DNA of 24,258 nt from M3007 sp031398055 (GCA_031398055.1 JANNMS010000188.1:1-24258); one strand, 5' to 3'; counted from the first letter of the stretch, positions 14,086 to 22,717 are shown. Made by a program: numbers and translations. The notes: generated from the sequence alone by a model not told the origin.

Positions 14086-17000
14086 ATGAAATTCATCAAA
14101 TTCTCCATCCTCTGCCTCTGTTTTTCCATTTTTTCAAAAAATGGGAACGCCCAAACTTGCCAATATTTGGCCTACGACCCGTTTCCGGGCAACACAAACG
14201 CACCTTTAAATAATACGTCTGGCGGCACGGGCTGGGCTGGCGCGTGGTACGTTCAAAACGGAAACTCGACAATTCCGGGTTATCAAATTGCTGGAAATGG
14301 TTCGCTGGCCTACCTCGATTTGCAATCTTCGGCAAAACAGGCCGCCGGAGGAAATGCGTATTTGACCGCCGGTCGCAATTTAGATGTTTCGCCAGACGGC
14401 AATTTTTCAAATTATTTAAATGCAAACGGCGCAATCGGCCAAAGTGGCACAAACCTCTGGGCAAGTATTTTATTGAAAAAAAACCAGAACAACGACAACG
14501 AAGTCCACGTCGGTTGGCACGGCGGCGGCTTGAATTGGTGCGAATCCTGCACGACCACAAAAGTTGCGGTCGGATATTTTGGGGCAAATTCAAACGTCGG
14601 AGGCCAACGTCGTTGGACTTTGCGGATCGGCAATAATTTTTACCCCACAGCCCAGCAAATCACTGCAAATCAGGAAGTTTTTGCAGCCGTTCAGTTTTCA
14701 TTTTCTGGAAATGCCGACACCGTGCGGCTGTATTTGAACCCGGCGACGATCGGCGATGATTTGCCCGCAGCGCCGACGTTGGCCATCGTTTCACCCATCA
14801 ATTTGGAGTTTCGACACGCCTATTTTTACCTCGGCGACGGGCCAAATTTTGGCGGCGCGGACGAATTTCGGATGGCCGAAACGTACCGCTGCGTCGCCCC
14901 CGATGCTCAAGTTTTGGTCAATCAACCACCGACGGCCGCGATGATTGCGACGCCGATTTCGGGGCAAAAACCGCTCGCAGTTTCGTTCAACGGCACGGCT
15001 TCGTCCGACCCGGAAGGCCCCATTTCGAGTTACGTTTGGCACTTCGCCGATGGCTCGCCGGATGCCACCGGCGCGACGGCCAACCATGTTTTTTCGGCCA
15101 TCGGCCAGCACAACGTTTCGTTGACCGTCGAGGACAACACTGGGCTGCAACACACTGTTTTTCAACCGATTACGGTTTTGGATGAAAACAACACGTTCCC
15201 CTGCCAGACCAGTTTTTCACTTTTGCAACAAGCGAGTTGCGGACAAAATAATGGGCGTTTGCAAATCAACAACCGCCCCGAAAACATCCAACTTTTGAAC
15301 GCCCAAAACCAGCCGATGCCTTTGACAAATGGCTGGCAATATTTGAATTTGCCGACAGGCGTTTACCAATTTTCTGGGTCGAGCGCGAACGGCTGTACCG
15401 ATACTTTTTCCCTGAAAATTCCGGTGGACAGCACGACTTGCGCGGGTTGGCAGCCGACAGATTGCGCGATGAAAATCGGGATGAATTTGACCGGTTTGGC
15501 CGATTGGACAGCCGAGCGACCGTTCCGAAATTTGTTCAAACAGGTGCGCGAGGAGACCATCACTTGGACTGCCGACTGTTTTTGCTGGAACTCGAACGTG
15601 TCCGACGAACTTGTTTTTGATGCCAACGGCTACCCAACTTCGCTGCCGCAAACTACCTCGGCGGGCACGACTTTTATCCGTTGGGTGATGTCGGCGGAGG
15701 GCGGCGCGTTGGAAAATGGGCAGGATTATGTCATTTTGTACGACGGCGCGGGGACGATTCAATTATTTGGCGACGTGTCAAATGTGGTGGCGACGGCGGG
15801 GCGCATCCAATTTCACGTCAACGGTTCTGGAAATATTTTCATGAACCTAATTGCCTCAACTGCAGGCAATTACATCAAAAACATCCGAATGTTGCGGCTC
15901 GCTGACGAGGCCATCAATTTGAATACTTACCCATTTCACGACGAGTTTTTAAATAAATTAAAACCGTTTTCCTGCCTCCGGATGATGGATTGGGGCGTGA
16001 CGAACGGCAGCCCGCATATTTTGTGGGCGAACCGGGCAAAAACCACCGACCGAACTTTTGGAACCGAGCGCGGCGTGCCCTACGAAATGATGATAAAATT
16101 GGCGAACAAAATCGACAAGGATATTTGGGTCTGCGTGCCGCACGAGGCCGACGATAATTTTATCCAACAAATGGCCTTGCTTTTCAAAAACCAACTTGAA
16201 CCGGGACGGAAAATTTACCTCGAATATTCGAACGAAGTTTGGAATTGGCTTTTTGAACAAGCCCATTTTAATGACCAAAACCGCCCGGAAAACCTCGGTT
16301 ACGGCCGTGCCTACGCCGAAAAAGCCAAGCACGTTTTTCAAATTTGGTACACCGTTTTTGGCGGCGAGGCACCGGCGCGGATTCAGCGGGTTTTGGGGAT
16401 GCAACTGACTTACAATTATTTGAACGAGCAAATTTTGTCGCAAATCGACCCCGCGGACTGGGATTGCGCCAGCCCAACCTTTTATTTTGGCCTCGACCGG
16501 TCGCCGTCGGGCAACCCAGTTTTGAACGCATCGAGCACGGCGGAGGATGTTTTGGAAAATTCCAAAAATGCGTGGCTTGGAGTTCTGCCAAATTGGCGGG
16601 CGGATTACGGGCAGGTAAAATTGTTCGGCAAAAAAATCGTGGGTTACGAAGGCGGGCAGCATTTCACCGATTTTCAAACACATCCGTACCAACAGGCGAT
16701 GTACGAATCTTATCGGCATCCAAAAATGTACGAATTGTACAGCCGCGTTTTGGACACGGCTCGGACGCTGGGCAATTCGATGGCCTGCGCGTTTTCAAAT
16801 GTGAGTGGGCAAAATGATATTTATGTTTTTGGGCACCTCGGCGACATCGAAATTTTGCCGCCATTTTACGGCTCGGCGATTCGCTACGAAACACTTTTGG
16901 ATAAGATAAAAGATTGTGCATCAGGAAATTGCGTCAAACCAGCGGGCACAAAAGAAATTTTTCAATCGCCAACATCCGTACTTTTGCGCTGGGACGACAG

Positions 17001-17775
17001 CGGCGCGTCGGAGTACCAAATCCAGTGGAAAGTCGAGGGCGGTGCATTTCAAATTATCACGACCAACAAAAACAGCCACATTTTGACAGGCTTGATTCCC
17101 GGAAAAACTTACCAATGGCACGTCCGGGCGCACTGCACAAATTGGACGGCGTACTCGGCGTACCGTTATTTTTTCACGCCAGTTTCCGGAAATTGCACGC
17201 GACCGACGCAACTTTTCACCTCACGCATTACGGCCAGCACGGCCATTTTGACATGGGAACCGCAGCCGGGCGTCGTGATTTACGAAGTCAGTTTTCGGAA
17301 AAAAACCACGACGGTTTGGACGGTTTTGACCACGACAAATACCATTTTGGCACTTTCAAATTTGATGGGCGGGACAAATTACGAATGGCGTTTGCGGGTT
17401 CAGTGCGCTGCGGGTTGGACGCCTTTCAACACGCCAAACGTGGTTTTCAAAACAAAAGCGATTGCAAAATTTCAAGATTTGGAACGTGAAAACGATGCGC
17501 TTGAAATTTTTGAAAATGAAAATCTGCTCGTTTTTCCAAACCCGACGGCGGGAGAATTTGCGGTGGATTTGGAAACGGACGTGCCGGGCACGTGCCGTTT
17601 GTCGGTTTCAGATTTGGCCGGGCGGGAAGTTTTTTCCAAAAAAGAAATATTGGAAACTGGTTCTAACTTGTTGAAAATCAATCTTTCAGATTTTCCGACG
17701 GGGACTTTTGTTTTGAAAATTGAAATGCCGGGAGGTGGGATTTTGACGGAAAAAGTGGTGGTCGTTCGCGATTGA
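14086..17775 (+). CDS. T9SS-secreted multidomain protein with putative glycoside-hydrolase core
   Basis: Predicted secreted protein of 1229 residues. Domain order: Sec signal peptide (1-22, ending NGNAQ); an N-terminal beta-sandwich-like region with W/G-rich LamG-type character (about 25-270); a PKD domain (about 279-365, SYVWHFADGSPDATG); a short Cys-containing linker; a large central domain (about 460-945); two fibronectin type III-like domains (about 949-1025 and 1037-1110); and a type A sorting domain (about 1146-1229, FPNPTAGEF start). The central domain has EYSNEVWNW with N716-E717 and VGYEGGQH with E855, matching the Asn-Glu acid/base and later Glu nucleophile pattern of clan GH-A TIM barrels. 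A polysaccharide-degrading role is therefore plausible but inferred. It stands alone, with no SusC/SusD genes nearby. Confidence 0.85.
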   Translation: MKFIKFSILCLCFSIFSKNGNAQTCQYLAYDPFPGNTNAPLNNTSGGTGWAGAWYVQNGNSTIPGYQIAGNGSLAYLDLQSSAKQAAGGNAYLTAGRNLDVSPDGNFSNYLNANGAIGQSGTNLWASILLKKNQNNDNEVHVGWHGGGLNWCESCTTTKVAVGYFGANSNVGGQRRWTLRIGNNFYPTAQQITANQEVFAAVQFSFSGNADTVRLYLNPATIGDDLPAAPTLAIVSPINLEFRHAYFYLGDGPNFGGADEFRMAETYRCVAPDAQVLVNQPPTAAMIATPISGQKPLAVSFNGTASSDPEGPISSYVWHFADGSPDATGATANHVFSAIGQHNVSLTVEDNTGLQHTVFQPITVLDENNTFPCQTSFSLLQQASCGQNNGRLQINNRPENIQLLNAQNQPMPLTNGWQYLNLPTGVYQFSGSSANGCTDTFSLKIPVDSTTCAGWQPTDCAMKIGMNLTGLADWTAERPFRNLFKQVREETITWTADCFCWNSNVSDELVFDANGYPTSLPQTTSAGTTFIRWVMSAEGGALENGQDYVILYDGAGTIQLFGDVSNVVATAGRIQFHVNGSGNIFMNLIASTAGNYIKNIRMLRLADEAINLNTYPFHDEFLNKLKPFSCLRMMDWGVTNGSPHILWANRAKTTDRTFGTERGVPYEMMIKLANKIDKDIWVCVPHEADDNFIQQMALLFKNQLEPGRKIYLEYSNEVWNWLFEQAHFNDQNRPENLGYGRAYAEKAKHVFQIWYTVFGGEAPARIQRVLGMQLTYNYLNEQILSQIDPADWDCASPTFYFGLDRSPSGNPVLNASSTAEDVLENSKNAWLGVLPNWRADYGQVKLFGKKIVGYEGGQHFTDFQTHPYQQAMYESYRHPKMYELYSRVLDTARTLGNSMACAFSNVSGQNDIYVFGHLGDIEILPPFYGSAIRYETLLDKIKDCASGNCVKPAGTKEIFQSPTSVLLRWDDSGASEYQIQWKVEGGAFQIITTNKNSHILTGLIPGKTYQWHVRAHCTNWTAYSAYRYFFTPVSGNCTRPTQLFTSRITASTAILTWEPQPGVVIYEVSFRKKTTTVWTVLTTTNTILALSNLMGGTNYEWRLRVQCAAGWTPFNTPNVVFKTKAIAKFQDLERENDALEIFENENLLVFPNPTAGEFAVDLETDVPGTCRLSVSDLAGREVFSKKEILETGSNLLKINLSDFPTGTFVLKIEMPGGGILTEKVVVVRD

Positions 17776-17837
17776 TTTTGAAATGGAATTTTGAAAAAAT
17801 TTGAAATCTGAAAGTTTTCAATTTGTCAAAGTTGAAT

Positions 17838-17845
17838 TAAGTTTG
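17838..17845 (+). promoter_or_regulatory. TAnnTTTG -7 element upstream of the sulfotransferase gene
   Basis: TAAGTTTG, a full -7 match 40 bases before the ATG at 17886. The nearest TTTG boxes are spaced 12 or 34 bases away, so the -33 element is not convincing. Confidence 0.4.
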
Positions 17846-17885
17846 ACCGATCAACATTCGTTTTCAAAAACCAACCACCAACCAA

Positions 17886-18971
17886 ATGGATCGTTTTCAA
17901 TTTATCTGTCAGCCTTTGGAAGGCAGCCGACCGGGCATCGTTTTGCCACTTTTTAGAAAAAACGGGATTTCGTGGACGCCCAAACATTTGTTCCGCGCAT
18001 CGTATGTTTTCATCGCCAATTTTTTCACGGGAATCGGTCTATCGATTTGGGAAAATTACCGTTTTGGCAAAAAAATCGCCGCCACCGAACTGCCCGAACC
18101 GCTCGTTTTTATCATCGGACACTGGCGCAGCGGCACGACTTTGCTCCACAATTTGATGTCGATGGACAAACGTTTTGGCTATTTGTCCAACAGTCAGGCA
18201 CTTTTGCCGAACGCCATGTTTATCAAAAGCCGCGCGATCCGGGGCATCGTGGATTTTCATTTGATGCCAAAACGACCGATGGACGACGTGATTTTGACGC
18301 CCGAAAGTCCGCAAGAAGAGGAGTTTGCGTTGACTAGTTTGTTTGGCGAAGGCGCGTATTTGGGTTGGTATTTTCCGAAAAAATTTGCCCAATATTTTGA
18401 AAAATATGGCCTGCTCGAAGGCATGACTTCCGACGAAAGAGCCTCGTTTTCAACACATTATAAATGGTTGGTGAAAAAAATGACGCTCGCAAACGATGGC
18501 AAACCATTGGTTTTGAAAAACCCGGTGAACACGGGTCGCGTTGCGATGCTGCTCGAACTTTTCCCGAACGCCAAGTTCGTTTACCTCGAACGCGACTGTG
18601 CCGAAGTCTATCTTTCGACGCTGCGGCTGCACACCAATTTGGTGAAACAATTCAGTTTTCAGGACACGTTGCCGGAGGATTTGGAAAATTTCACCATCAA
18701 TTTTTACAAAAAAATGGTGCAAAAATATGAATCTGAAAAAGCACTGATTCCGCCCGGCCAATTGGTCGAAGCGACTTATCAAGATTTGACAAAAAACACC
18801 CTCGAAACCGTCCGGCGGATTTATGAAGACTTGAAATTGCCCGATTTTGAGGCCGTGCAGCCCATTTTTGAAAATTATATGGAAGGCCAAAAAAGGGATT
18901 ACCGCCCCGCGAAATACCAGATTTCGGATGAAAAAGCCGAAGAATTGCGAAAATCCATGTCTGGCAATTGA
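17886..18971 (+). CDS. Sulfotransferase family protein
   Basis: Predicted PAPS-dependent sulfotransferase of 361 residues, transferring sulfate to a hydroxyl or amine acceptor. Seen: a partly hydrophobic N-terminal segment (about 35-55) that may dock at the membrane; the 5'-phosphosulfate loop FIIGHWRSGTT (75-85); and the 3'-phosphate region NAKFVYLERD with R236 and S244 in position to bind the PAPS 3'-phosphate. The acceptor is unknown. The desaturase gene starts 43 bases downstream on the same strand, which suggests a lipid acceptor or a shared lipid-modification pathway; this is inference. No PAPS synthesis genes are in the window. The start is the first ATG after a -7 box. Confidence 0.88.
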   Translation: MDRFQFICQPLEGSRPGIVLPLFRKNGISWTPKHLFRASYVFIANFFTGIGLSIWENYRFGKKIAATELPEPLVFIIGHWRSGTTLLHNLMSMDKRFGYLSNSQALLPNAMFIKSRAIRGIVDFHLMPKRPMDDVILTPESPQEEEFALTSLFGEGAYLGWYFPKKFAQYFEKYGLLEGMTSDERASFSTHYKWLVKKMTLANDGKPLVLKNPVNTGRVAMLLELFPNAKFVYLERDCAEVYLSTLRLHTNLVKQFSFQDTLPEDLENFTINFYKKMVQKYESEKALIPPGQLVEATYQDLTKNTLETVRRIYEDLKLPDFEAVQPIFENYMEGQKRDYRPAKYQISDEKAEELRKSMSGN

Positions 18972-18977
18972 ATTTTC

Positions 18978-19006
18978 CAAATATCTCAATATTCAAATAT
19001 CTCAAT
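18978..19006. repeat. Direct repeat CAAATATCTCAAT (two copies)
   Basis: Two exact 13-base copies (18978-18990 and 18994-19006) with a 16-base period, in the 43-base gap between the sulfotransferase and desaturase genes. The composition resembles the CAAATC units in the murA leader repeat. Confidence 0.7.
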
Positions 19007-19014
19007 CTCACAAG

Positions 19015-20001
19015 ATGTCTGAAATCACTTCCCTCGCCCACGCCCACGACTGCCTCACGGAACTCCCCGACCGCATCGCACCCAAAGAAATCCGCGATTT
19101 GCACCTCGTCGACGACAAAAAAGCAGTCGCGGCGGTGGCTGCCGAGTGGTTGGCCATCGTCGCTGCAATTGTCGTTTGTCAAATGTTTTGGCACCCGGTT
19201 TTGTATTTTTTTGCGGTGATTTTTATCGCTGCCCGGCAGCACGCCCTTTTGATTATCCTGCACGATGCCTCGCATTTCATCTTTTTGACCAATAAAAAAT
19301 GGAACGATTGGGTCGGAAACGCCTTTTTGGGCTGGCCGACATTTGTCAATGTGCAAGGTTTTCGGTGTTTTCACAGCGAGCACCACCGCCATTTGAACGA
19401 CGAAAAAGACGGCAACCGCGAACTTTGGAACACCCACAACGAACACGGGGACTTGAACGAAATGTGGGTTTTTCCAAAAACTGCACTCGGTTTTTTGGGC
19501 GTAATTTTTTGGCGGGTCATGTCCGGCACGGGTGTGGTTTGGATTTTTCGGGGCATGATGGCGGCGATTTTGCCGTCCGCCCGCGCGCGAATTGGTTACC
19601 CGATTGCGCAGGCTGGGGGGCAAATTCTTTTTTACGCGCTGCTCGCTGGCGCGTTTTCTTACTGGAATTTGTGGTTGGAATTTTTCATGTTTTGGGTCGT
19701 TCCGTACTGCACTTGGCACGTCGCGATTCAATATATCCGTATTATTTGCGAACACAGCGCGGTAAAAACCACCGAAGAACCGTACAACATGACCCGCACG
19801 ACCATCCCAACTTTTTTGGAACGCCTTTTCATCCTCCCACGGAACATCGGTTACCACCACGAACACCACTGGCATCCGGGGATTCCTTTTTACAATCTGC
19901 CGGAATTGCACGAGCGGCTGGAAGCAAAAACCAATTTTGGAAAATTTGGCAACGTGACGCACAGTGTTTTTGAGTCGGTGCGCGAGTGCGTCAAGGCGTG
20001 A
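19015..20001 (+). CDS. Fatty acid desaturase family protein (membrane di-iron)
   Basis: Integral membrane protein of 328 residues of the fatty acid desaturase/hydroxylase family. Three histidine boxes are visible in canonical order: HDASH (83-87), HSEHHRH (120-126) and HHEHHWH (281-287), which together ligate the di-iron centre. Hydrophobic segments flank them (about 42-80 and 195-225). It would introduce a double bond or hydroxyl in an acyl chain or related lipid; the substrate is not determined. The start at ATG 19015 is preferred over upstream frame that overlaps the sulfotransferase gene. It is probably co-transcribed with the sulfotransferase. Its last 11 bases overlap a decayed LytTR gene fragment on the other strand. 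Confidence 0.9.
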   Translation: MSEITSLAHAHDCLTELPDRIAPKEIRDLHLVDDKKAVAAVAAEWLAIVAAIVVCQMFWHPVLYFFAVIFIAARQHALLIILHDASHFIFLTNKKWNDWVGNAFLGWPTFVNVQGFRCFHSEHHRHLNDEKDGNRELWNTHNEHGDLNEMWVFPKTALGFLGVIFWRVMSGTGVVWIFRGMMAAILPSARARIGYPIAQAGGQILFYALLAGAFSYWNLWLEFFMFWVVPYCTWHVAIQYIRIICEHSAVKTTEEPYNMTRTTIPTFLERLFILPRNIGYHHEHHWHPGIPFYNLPELHERLEAKTNFGKFGNVTHSVFESVRECVKA

Positions 20002-20640
20002 TTTTTGCCAAAAAATCATCTTTCCGCCGCCGCGAAATCTCGATTTTCGAGCCGTCCGACATTTCGGCGTAGCCACCGTCCGTTTTGATGTACCGCCGCA
20101 AATGCCCCAAATTGATTGCAAAACCCATTTTTGGATTTTTTTTGTCCCAGATAAAATCTGTCCGCCCGGTCGCTTTGTCCATCAAATAAAAACCGCTGCC
20201 GAAAAGCTATTTTCCACCATGTTCTGTGGCCTCAAAACCGAGCCATTTATTGGCAAAAAAACTGCCCATATTTTTTTGGTGGGCAATATTTAATGCAGTC
20301 AGCGGCACGACGGGCGAGCGTTTTAAAGAAAAAAACTAGATGCCTTCGTCGCGCGGGCAAACCCAAAAATTGCTGTCGCGGTCGACAAAAGTGGCGGCCT
20401 GCACGCCGTCCGGCCACGACAAATTCCAAAAATCAAGTTTCGTCGCCTGCCGATTTTGAAGGTCAAAAACGGCTGCTTTTCCAAAATAACTTTGCAAAAA
20501 AAGGAGGCTGTCGGGCAGGCAAATCGGCTGGGTGTGGTGGCCACGTTTCCAATTCAACGGGTCAATTTGGTGCAGCAAAAACGCGGTCGTCGTTTTCGTC
20601 GGGTACAGCCGATGCGTCGAGCGGGTGTTGGAAACAGTGT
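19991..20640 (-). pseudogene. Decayed propeller/LytTR-type regulator
   Basis: One minus-strand frame from about 20640 to the TGA at 19991 carries recognisable pieces broken by two in-frame TAG stops (20336-20338 and 20207-20209). The upstream piece ends in AATFVDRDSNFWVCPRD, which resembles a two-component-regulator propeller blade. The middle piece has FGSGFYLMDKATG, also blade-like. The last piece, INLGHLRRYIKTDGGYAEM then SDGSKIEISRRRKDDFLAKI, matches the C-terminal half of a LytTR DNA-binding domain. Intact proteins of this kind are far longer, so large internal parts are missing. The 3' end overlaps the desaturase gene by 11 bases. Read as a relic; a short expressed LytTR peptide cannot be excluded. 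Confidence 0.65.
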
Positions 20641-21250
20641 GCCAAATCGCAATCCAACAAACGAGTGACGGCGGGTTCATTTTGGGCGGCATTTCATTTT
20701 CAGGGATTTCGGGTGACAAAACCGAAAACTCACAGGGAATCGGCGATTTTGGCTCATAAAATTGGATGCCAGCGGCTCGATTTTGTGGCAAAACAACATT
20801 GGCGGCAGCGCGGACGGTGTGAATTTCGCGCCCATGCAAAAAATCACGGCTAACGGCACCGCCGACGAGACCCAAAATTTCAACGAAATCGACGACCAAC
20901 CTGCAAAAGGCGAGAATTTCTACCACTTGCAATTGGTTTACACCGACGGTTCGGTTGCATTTTCAAATGTTGAAAAATTGCAGTTCCCGATTTTCGCAGG
21001 AGTTGGAATTTTCCCAAATCAGGCATCAGACAATGTGGTCGTCGCGCTCGGCGATTTCTCGAAATCGGCTGCGACCGTCCAATTGGTTAACGGTTTGGGC
21101 AAAATCGTTTTGGAAAAAACGGCCACGCCTGGCACCGAAACCCTCTCGATCGAAATCTAAAACTCGGAAAACGGCTTGTACCAAGTTCGTATTTCAGGAA
21201 ATGGCCAACAGACGGAAGTCCGAAAATTGGTGGTCGAAACCAATCGTTGA
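20640..21250 (+). pseudogene. Decayed T9SS-sorted repeat protein, frameshifted and truncated
   Basis: Remnant of a secreted protein of the type with QTSDGGFILGG and LDASGSILWQNNIGGSAD repeats. The first piece (about 20640-20756) joins the second only if one T is restored in the TTTT run at 20747-20750, giving DFWLIKLDASG across the break. The second piece runs through GENFYHLQLVYTDGSVAFSN into a type A sorting domain (VGIFPNQASDNVVV) that is interrupted by an in-frame TAA at 21158-21160; the expected end NGLYQVRISGNGQ follows in frame to the TGA at 21248. There is no signal peptide or N-terminus. It shares its left end with the decayed minus-strand regulator. A possible start at 20762 would give 132 residues, but without export or complete sorting signals. 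Confidence 0.78.
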
Positions 21251-21298
21251 TTTTTTTAAAATTTATTATTTAAGTGTAAAGTTTTAAATAATATCAAG

Positions 21299-21327
21299 AA
21301 AGCGTGTTGTAAAACGCGCTTTTTTTT
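21299..21327 (+). terminator. Intrinsic terminator after the decayed T9SS gene
   Basis: The stem AAAGCGTGTT / AACGCGCTTT (10 pairs, one G-U) has a GTAA loop and is followed by eight T. It has survived the decay of the upstream gene. Confidence 0.75.
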
Positions 21328-21496
21328 ATTTTTAGAAACAAAAAAAGCTTCATTTTAAGAAAAAAGGTTCAGAAAATGCGGCTTTTTTCATTCGGTTTTA
21401 AAATGACTTGAATTTCTAAATTTGAATTTTCGCCGAAAAATTCTCTTCAAACTCGTTTTCCATTTTCATCTTTGACCGTTCAAAATCTACTATCAT

Positions 21497-21514
21497 TCCC
21501 GATAAAAATCGGGA
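21497..21514. repeat. Palindrome TCCCGAT-AAAA-ATCGGGA
   Basis: Perfect 7-base arms around AAAA, 40 bases upstream of the ATG at 21554. Flanking cat/atg bases extend the pairing. Such ATCGGGA palindromes recur between genes in Bacteroidota; it could also be an operator for the downstream gene. Confidence 0.6.
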
Positions 21515-21553
21515 TGTCATTTCATTCCAAATTCAAAAATCGTAAATCAAATT

Positions 21554-22594
21554 ATGGCTCGACTCACTGGTTTTTCCCGATTGATCATCACCCTCGTCAT
21601 CGTCGCGGGATTGTTTTTTTTGGCCAGAAAATTTCTGCCACAACTCGGGTTTGGCGGCAGCGATCCGGCTGTTGCCACCCAAACCCAAACTTCGCCAGGC
21701 GGCGGAACTGATATTTCGACAGCTCCCTCGCCAAGTTCTGCAAATTCTGCGCCCGCCGCAGGCACCTCGGTTGGCGGCACAAATTGGGCAGCAAAACCAT
21801 TTAATTACACCGCAACCGCTCCGACTGGTGGTAAATTAAAAGGCGTCGTCGAACTCGGCGCGACGGGTTTTAATTCTTTTATCGTAAGAATTGACGGTCA
21901 AAAAAACTGGAAACTTGAAAAAGCGGAATACGGCGCGAGCCTCGTTTATGAAAAATTGGCGACCGACGACGACATCCGACAAGGCCTGAAAAGGTACATC
22001 GCCGACATGCTGGCTTTCGGCGTTGGCCCCGGCGACATTCATTTTGTCATTTCTTCCGGCGCAAAAAAAGTGGAAATCACCGGCAAAATCATCGAAACCC
22101 TCCGCTCCATGAAATACGTGGTGAACGAGGTGACGCCCGAACGGGAAGGCCAATTGGCTTTGAAATGTGCGTTGCCAAAAAGTTATGAAGGCCAAGCGTT
22201 TGTCGTGGACATCGGTTCGGGCAACACCAAAATTTCGTGGATGAAAGGCGGCGCGGTCACGGCTTTCGAGGCACCCGGCGCGAAATATTTTCAAAACGGC
22301 ATGACCGACGACGCGGTCTACAATCAGGTAAAAGGGCTGGCCAACAACATCCCCGGCTCGGTTCGTGGCACCTGTTTTATCATCGGCGGCGTACCGTTTG
22401 AACTTGCCAAGCAAACCCGCAGCGGAAAAGAACGCTACACCGTACTCAAATCGCCCGCCGGGTACAACGCCGAGGGCGAAAAACAACGCGCCGGATTGAA
22501 TATTTACCGGGGCATCGCCGACGCTACCGATTGCCGGCAGTTTGTTTTTGATTGGGATGCCAATTTTACAATTGGATTTTTGCTGGGACTTTGA
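21554..22594 (+). CDS. Membrane-anchored Ppx/GppA-like ASKHA-fold protein
   Basis: Protein of 346 residues, not a named family to me. Seen: a single N-terminal membrane helix (about 9-27), a low-complexity Ser/Ala/Pro/Thr/Gly linker (about 40-90), then a domain whose order fits the N-terminal half of Ppx/GppA phosphatases. This is a phosphate-1-like strand VVELGATGFNSFIV (98-111), ITGKIIETLRSMKY with the following PEREGQLAL (195-203, where Ppx has its catalytic Glu), phosphate-2 as FVVDIGSGNTKISW (216-229), and a late CFIIGGVPFELA (274-285). The usual Asp of phosphate-1 is Glu or shifted, so activity is uncertain. It may be a polyphosphate/nucleotide sensor or structural protein in the periplasm or cytosol; topology is not fixed. 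OmpA-like and coiled-coil membrane genes follow on the same strand. Confidence 0.72.
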   Translation: MARLTGFSRLIITLVIVAGLFFLARKFLPQLGFGGSDPAVATQTQTSPGGGTDISTAPSPSSANSAPAAGTSVGGTNWAAKPFNYTATAPTGGKLKGVVELGATGFNSFIVRIDGQKNWKLEKAEYGASLVYEKLATDDDIRQGLKRYIADMLAFGVGPGDIHFVISSGAKKVEITGKIIETLRSMKYVVNEVTPEREGQLALKCALPKSYEGQAFVVDIGSGNTKISWMKGGAVTAFEAPGAKYFQNGMTDDAVYNQVKGLANNIPGSVRGTCFIIGGVPFELAKQTRSGKERYTVLKSPAGYNAEGEKQRAGLNIYRGIADATDCRQFVFDWDANFTIGFLLGL

Positions 22595-22618
22595 TTTTTT
22601 ATTTTATCAATTCTTAAA

Positions 22619-22657
22619 AACGGTGCGAATTGGGGAACTCCAGTTCGCGCCGTTTTT
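22619..22657 (+). terminator. Intrinsic terminator after the Ppx/GppA-like gene
   Basis: A 15-base stem AACGGTGCGAATTGG / CCAGTTCGCGCCGTT (two G-U pairs) has a 6-base loop and is followed by TTTTT and a second T-run. Confidence 0.85.
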
Positions 22658-22717
22658 CTTTTTGAAAACTAATTTTTAGGGCAATTTGAACCAGAAATCA
22701 AAAACGCCAATCAATTT

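Larger units (their letters stand above)
21251..21553. other. Intergenic stretch without a gene
   Basis: About 300 AT-rich bases. They hold a terminator (21299-21327) and a short palindrome (21497-21514), described separately. No convincing coding frame or TAnnTTTG promoter was seen, although the next gene needs one. Confidence 0.6.

Noticed and set aside
18697..20121. Long open minus-strand frame opposite the sulfotransferase end and desaturase
   Set aside because: It is antisense to a desaturase with all three His boxes; its translation is Arg/His/Pro-rich and matches no domain I recognise.
20207..20338. TAG recoding in the LytTR/propeller relic
   Set aside because: Two TAGs in an evidently shortened gene are explained by decay; intact genes elsewhere show no sign of an altered code.
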